Of a stretch of DNA of 7,309 nucleotides, positions 5,952 through 7,309 are shown in pieces. The stretch is from Burkholderiales bacterium (GTDB lineage: Bacteria > Pseudomonadota > Gammaproteobacteria > Burkholderiales > SG8-41): the NCBI GenBank assembly GCA_019746155.1, contig JAIESJ010000130.1:1-7309 (forward strand), read 5' to 3'. Every line of letters begins with the position of its first letter. Position 1 is the first letter of the stretch. The notes under the pieces were generated by a model, which saw only the letters and a list, made by a program, of their open reading frames with translations, ran no database searches and was not told the DNA's origin. The position numbers and the translations under genes were made by a program.

Positions 5952-7127
5952 ATGGCTGAAAACTACAAACTGGAAACCCTGGCGGTGCGCGCCGGCATCG
6001 AGCGCAGCCAGTTCGGCGAGCATTCCGAGGCGATGTATCTCACATCGAGCTTCGTCTTCAAGTCGGCGGCGCAGGCCGCTGCACGCTTTTCCAACCAGGA
6101 GCCGGGCAATATCTACTCGCGCTTCACCAACCCGACGGTGACGGTGTTCGAGCAGCGCCTGGCCGCGCTCGAAGGCGCGGAGTGCTGCATCGCCACCGCC
6201 TCCGGCATGGCGGCGATCCTGTCGTGCGTCATGGGTCTGTTGAAGGGCGGCGACCATATCGTGTGCTCCTCGGGCGTGTTCGGCGCGACGGTGCAGCTGC
6301 TGGGCAACATCATGAAGCGCTTCGGCGTCGACACCACCTTCGTGTCGGGCACCGGACCGGCGAAATGGCAGGCGGCGGTGAAGCCGAATACCCGCATGTT
6401 CTATCTGGAGACGCCGTCCAACCCGCTGACCGAGGTCTACGACATCACGGCACTGGCCGCGGTGGCGAAAAAAGCAGGCGCGCTGCTGGTGGTCGACAAC
6501 TGCTTCTGTTCGCCGGCGCTGCAGCAGCCGCTGGCGCTGGGGGCGGACGTGGTGATCCACTCGGCGACCAAGTACCTCGACGGGCAGGGCCGGGTACTGG
6601 GCGGCGCGGTGCTGGGCAAGCGTGAGGTGGTTTATGAAGGCGTGCTGGGGTTCCTGCGCACGGCAGGGCCGACTCTGAGCGCGTTCAACGCCTGGGTAAT
6701 CCTGAAGGGACTGGAAACGCTGCGCATCCGCATGGAAGCGCAGTCGGCAGCCGCGCTGGAACTCGCGCGCTGGCTGGAGGCCCAGCCGGGAATCGAACGC
6801 GTCTACTATCCGGGGCTACCGTCACACCCGCAGCACGAGCTGGCCATGCGCCAGCAGAAAAGCGGCGGCGCGATCGTCTCGTTCGACGTGAAAGGCGGCA
6901 AGGACGCAGCGTGGCGCATCGTCGATAACACGAAACTGCTCTCGATCACCGCCAATCTCGGCGACACCAAGACCACCATCACCCACCCGGCGTCAACGAC
7001 GCATGGCCGCATTTCGCCCGAGGCGCGCGCCGCGGCGGGGATAGGCGATGGGCTGCTGCGGGTGGCGGTGGGCCTTGAAAATATCGAGGATATCAAGGCT
7101 GATTTGGCGCGGGGATTAAAGATTTAA
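5952..7127 (+). CDS. metZ: O-succinylhomoserine sulfhydrylase
   Basis: MetZ is a cytoplasmic, PLP-dependent enzyme that joins sulfide to O-succinylhomoserine to give homocysteine, bypassing cystathionine in methionine synthesis. The 391-residue product belongs to the Cys/Met metabolism PLP family. Seen are EHSEAMYLTSSFVF near the N-terminus (23-36), YSRFTNPTV (55-63), the cofactor loop ATASGMAA (81-88), VVDN with the PLP-facing Asp182, SATKYLDGQGRVLGG with the Schiff-base Lys207, and the C-terminal LRVAVGLE. The HSEAMYLTSSF type of start and KYLDGQGRVLGG favour MetZ over MetB or MetC, though substrate choice is inferred. An in-frame GTG at 5946 is an alternative start two codons longer; neither has a strong ribosome site, and ATG was preferred. 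It appears to be its own unit, with promoter, SAM-II-like aptamer and terminator in its leader. Confidence 0.95.
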   Translation: MAENYKLETLAVRAGIERSQFGEHSEAMYLTSSFVFKSAAQAAARFSNQEPGNIYSRFTNPTVTVFEQRLAALEGAECCIATASGMAAILSCVMGLLKGGDHIVCSSGVFGATVQLLGNIMKRFGVDTTFVSGTGPAKWQAAVKPNTRMFYLETPSNPLTEVYDITALAAVAKKAGALLVVDNCFCSPALQQPLALGADVVIHSATKYLDGQGRVLGGAVLGKREVVYEGVLGFLRTAGPTLSAFNAWVILKGLETLRIRMEAQSAAALELARWLEAQPGIERVYYPGLPSHPQHELAMRQQKSGGAIVSFDVKGGKDAAWRIVDNTKLLSITANLGDTKTTITHPASTTHGRISPEARAAAGIGDGLLRVAVGLENIEDIKADLARGLKI

Positions 7128-7134
7128 GGTAATA

Positions 7135-7309
7135 CTACAGTTGCAATAGCCGACAGCCGCCCGCGTCGCAGCGCAGGTAGCCGCCGTGCCGGTACCAGTC
7201 GTTCAGCACCCAGCGCTCGCAGGTGTGGCCGTCGACGACGTGCGCGTGCCGTGCCGGGCGGTGGGTGTGGCCGTGGATGAGGCACGGGTAGCCGTGCTCG
7301 CGCAGCACC
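7135..7309 (-). CDS. lpxH: UDP-2,3-diacylglucosamine diphosphatase, C-terminal part only
   Basis: On the minus strand the frame entering at the window end encodes 57 residues before a TAG (7135-7137). The segment contains YPCLIHGHTHRPARH followed by WVLNDWYRHGGYL. GHTHRP is the last metal-binding motif of calcineurin-like phosphoesterases, with two His ligands of the Mn pair, and the L-x-DWY ending is typical of LpxH. LpxH removes UMP from UDP-2,3-diacylglucosamine in lipid A synthesis at the inner membrane surface. Only about a quarter of the usual ~240-residue protein is present. It converges on metZ with 7 bases between stop codons and no terminator in the gap. Another metallophosphoesterase cannot be ruled out from so short a piece, but the motif pair makes LpxH the clear first choice. 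Confidence 0.88.
   Translation of the reverse strand, partial: VLREHGYPCLIHGHTHRPARHAHVVDGHTCERWVLNDWYRHGGYLRCDAGGCRLLQL

Overview
This is a GC-rich (roughly 60-65%), gene-dense stretch of housekeeping DNA. The gene order trpA - accD - folC - SPOR-domain gene - cvpA - purF - metZ, followed by a convergent lpxH, is one I associate with Betaproteobacteria (relatives occur in some Gammaproteobacteria). The proteins also look proteobacterial: a PurF of the E. coli type with no propeptide, a MetZ that uses O-succinylhomoserine, and LpxH for lipid A. The source is therefore probably a betaproteobacterium. The species cannot be named from this window.

Layout. Bases 2-658 are the 3' four-fifths of trpA, whose stop overlaps the accD start (ATGA). 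Bases 1520-1651 are an AT-richer, heptad-based inverted repeat between accD and folC. Its left arm supplies part of the accD stop codon and its right arm supplies the apparent TTG start codon of folC. Then come folC (1636-2940), a DedD-like SPOR gene (2980-3651), cvpA (3658-4149) and purF (4165-5676), all on the plus strand with gaps of 39 bases or less, so probably one transcript. Bases 5677-5951 are non-coding and hold the most interesting part: a promoter with a perfect TTGACA -35, a SAM-II-like aptamer beginning at the predicted transcription start, and a strong intrinsic terminator just before metZ (5952-7127). The end of lpxH (7135-7309, minus strand) converges on metZ with 7 bases between the stop codons.

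How it fits together. The main operon joins the last step of indole formation for tryptophan, the first committed step of fatty-acid synthesis, folylpolyglutamate synthesis, a cell-division/envelope protein, a membrane protein linked to colicin V production, and the first step of purine synthesis. Folate cofactors from FolC feed the purine pathway and methionine methylation. MetZ makes homocysteine by direct sulfhydrylation and appears to be a separate unit with its own promoter, shut off when the methionine end product S-adenosylmethionine is abundant.

No mobile element with a transposase, CRISPR array, tRNA or rRNA was seen. The genes themselves are ordinary. The two intergenic regions (1520-1651 and 5748-5923) are where the unusual structure lies.
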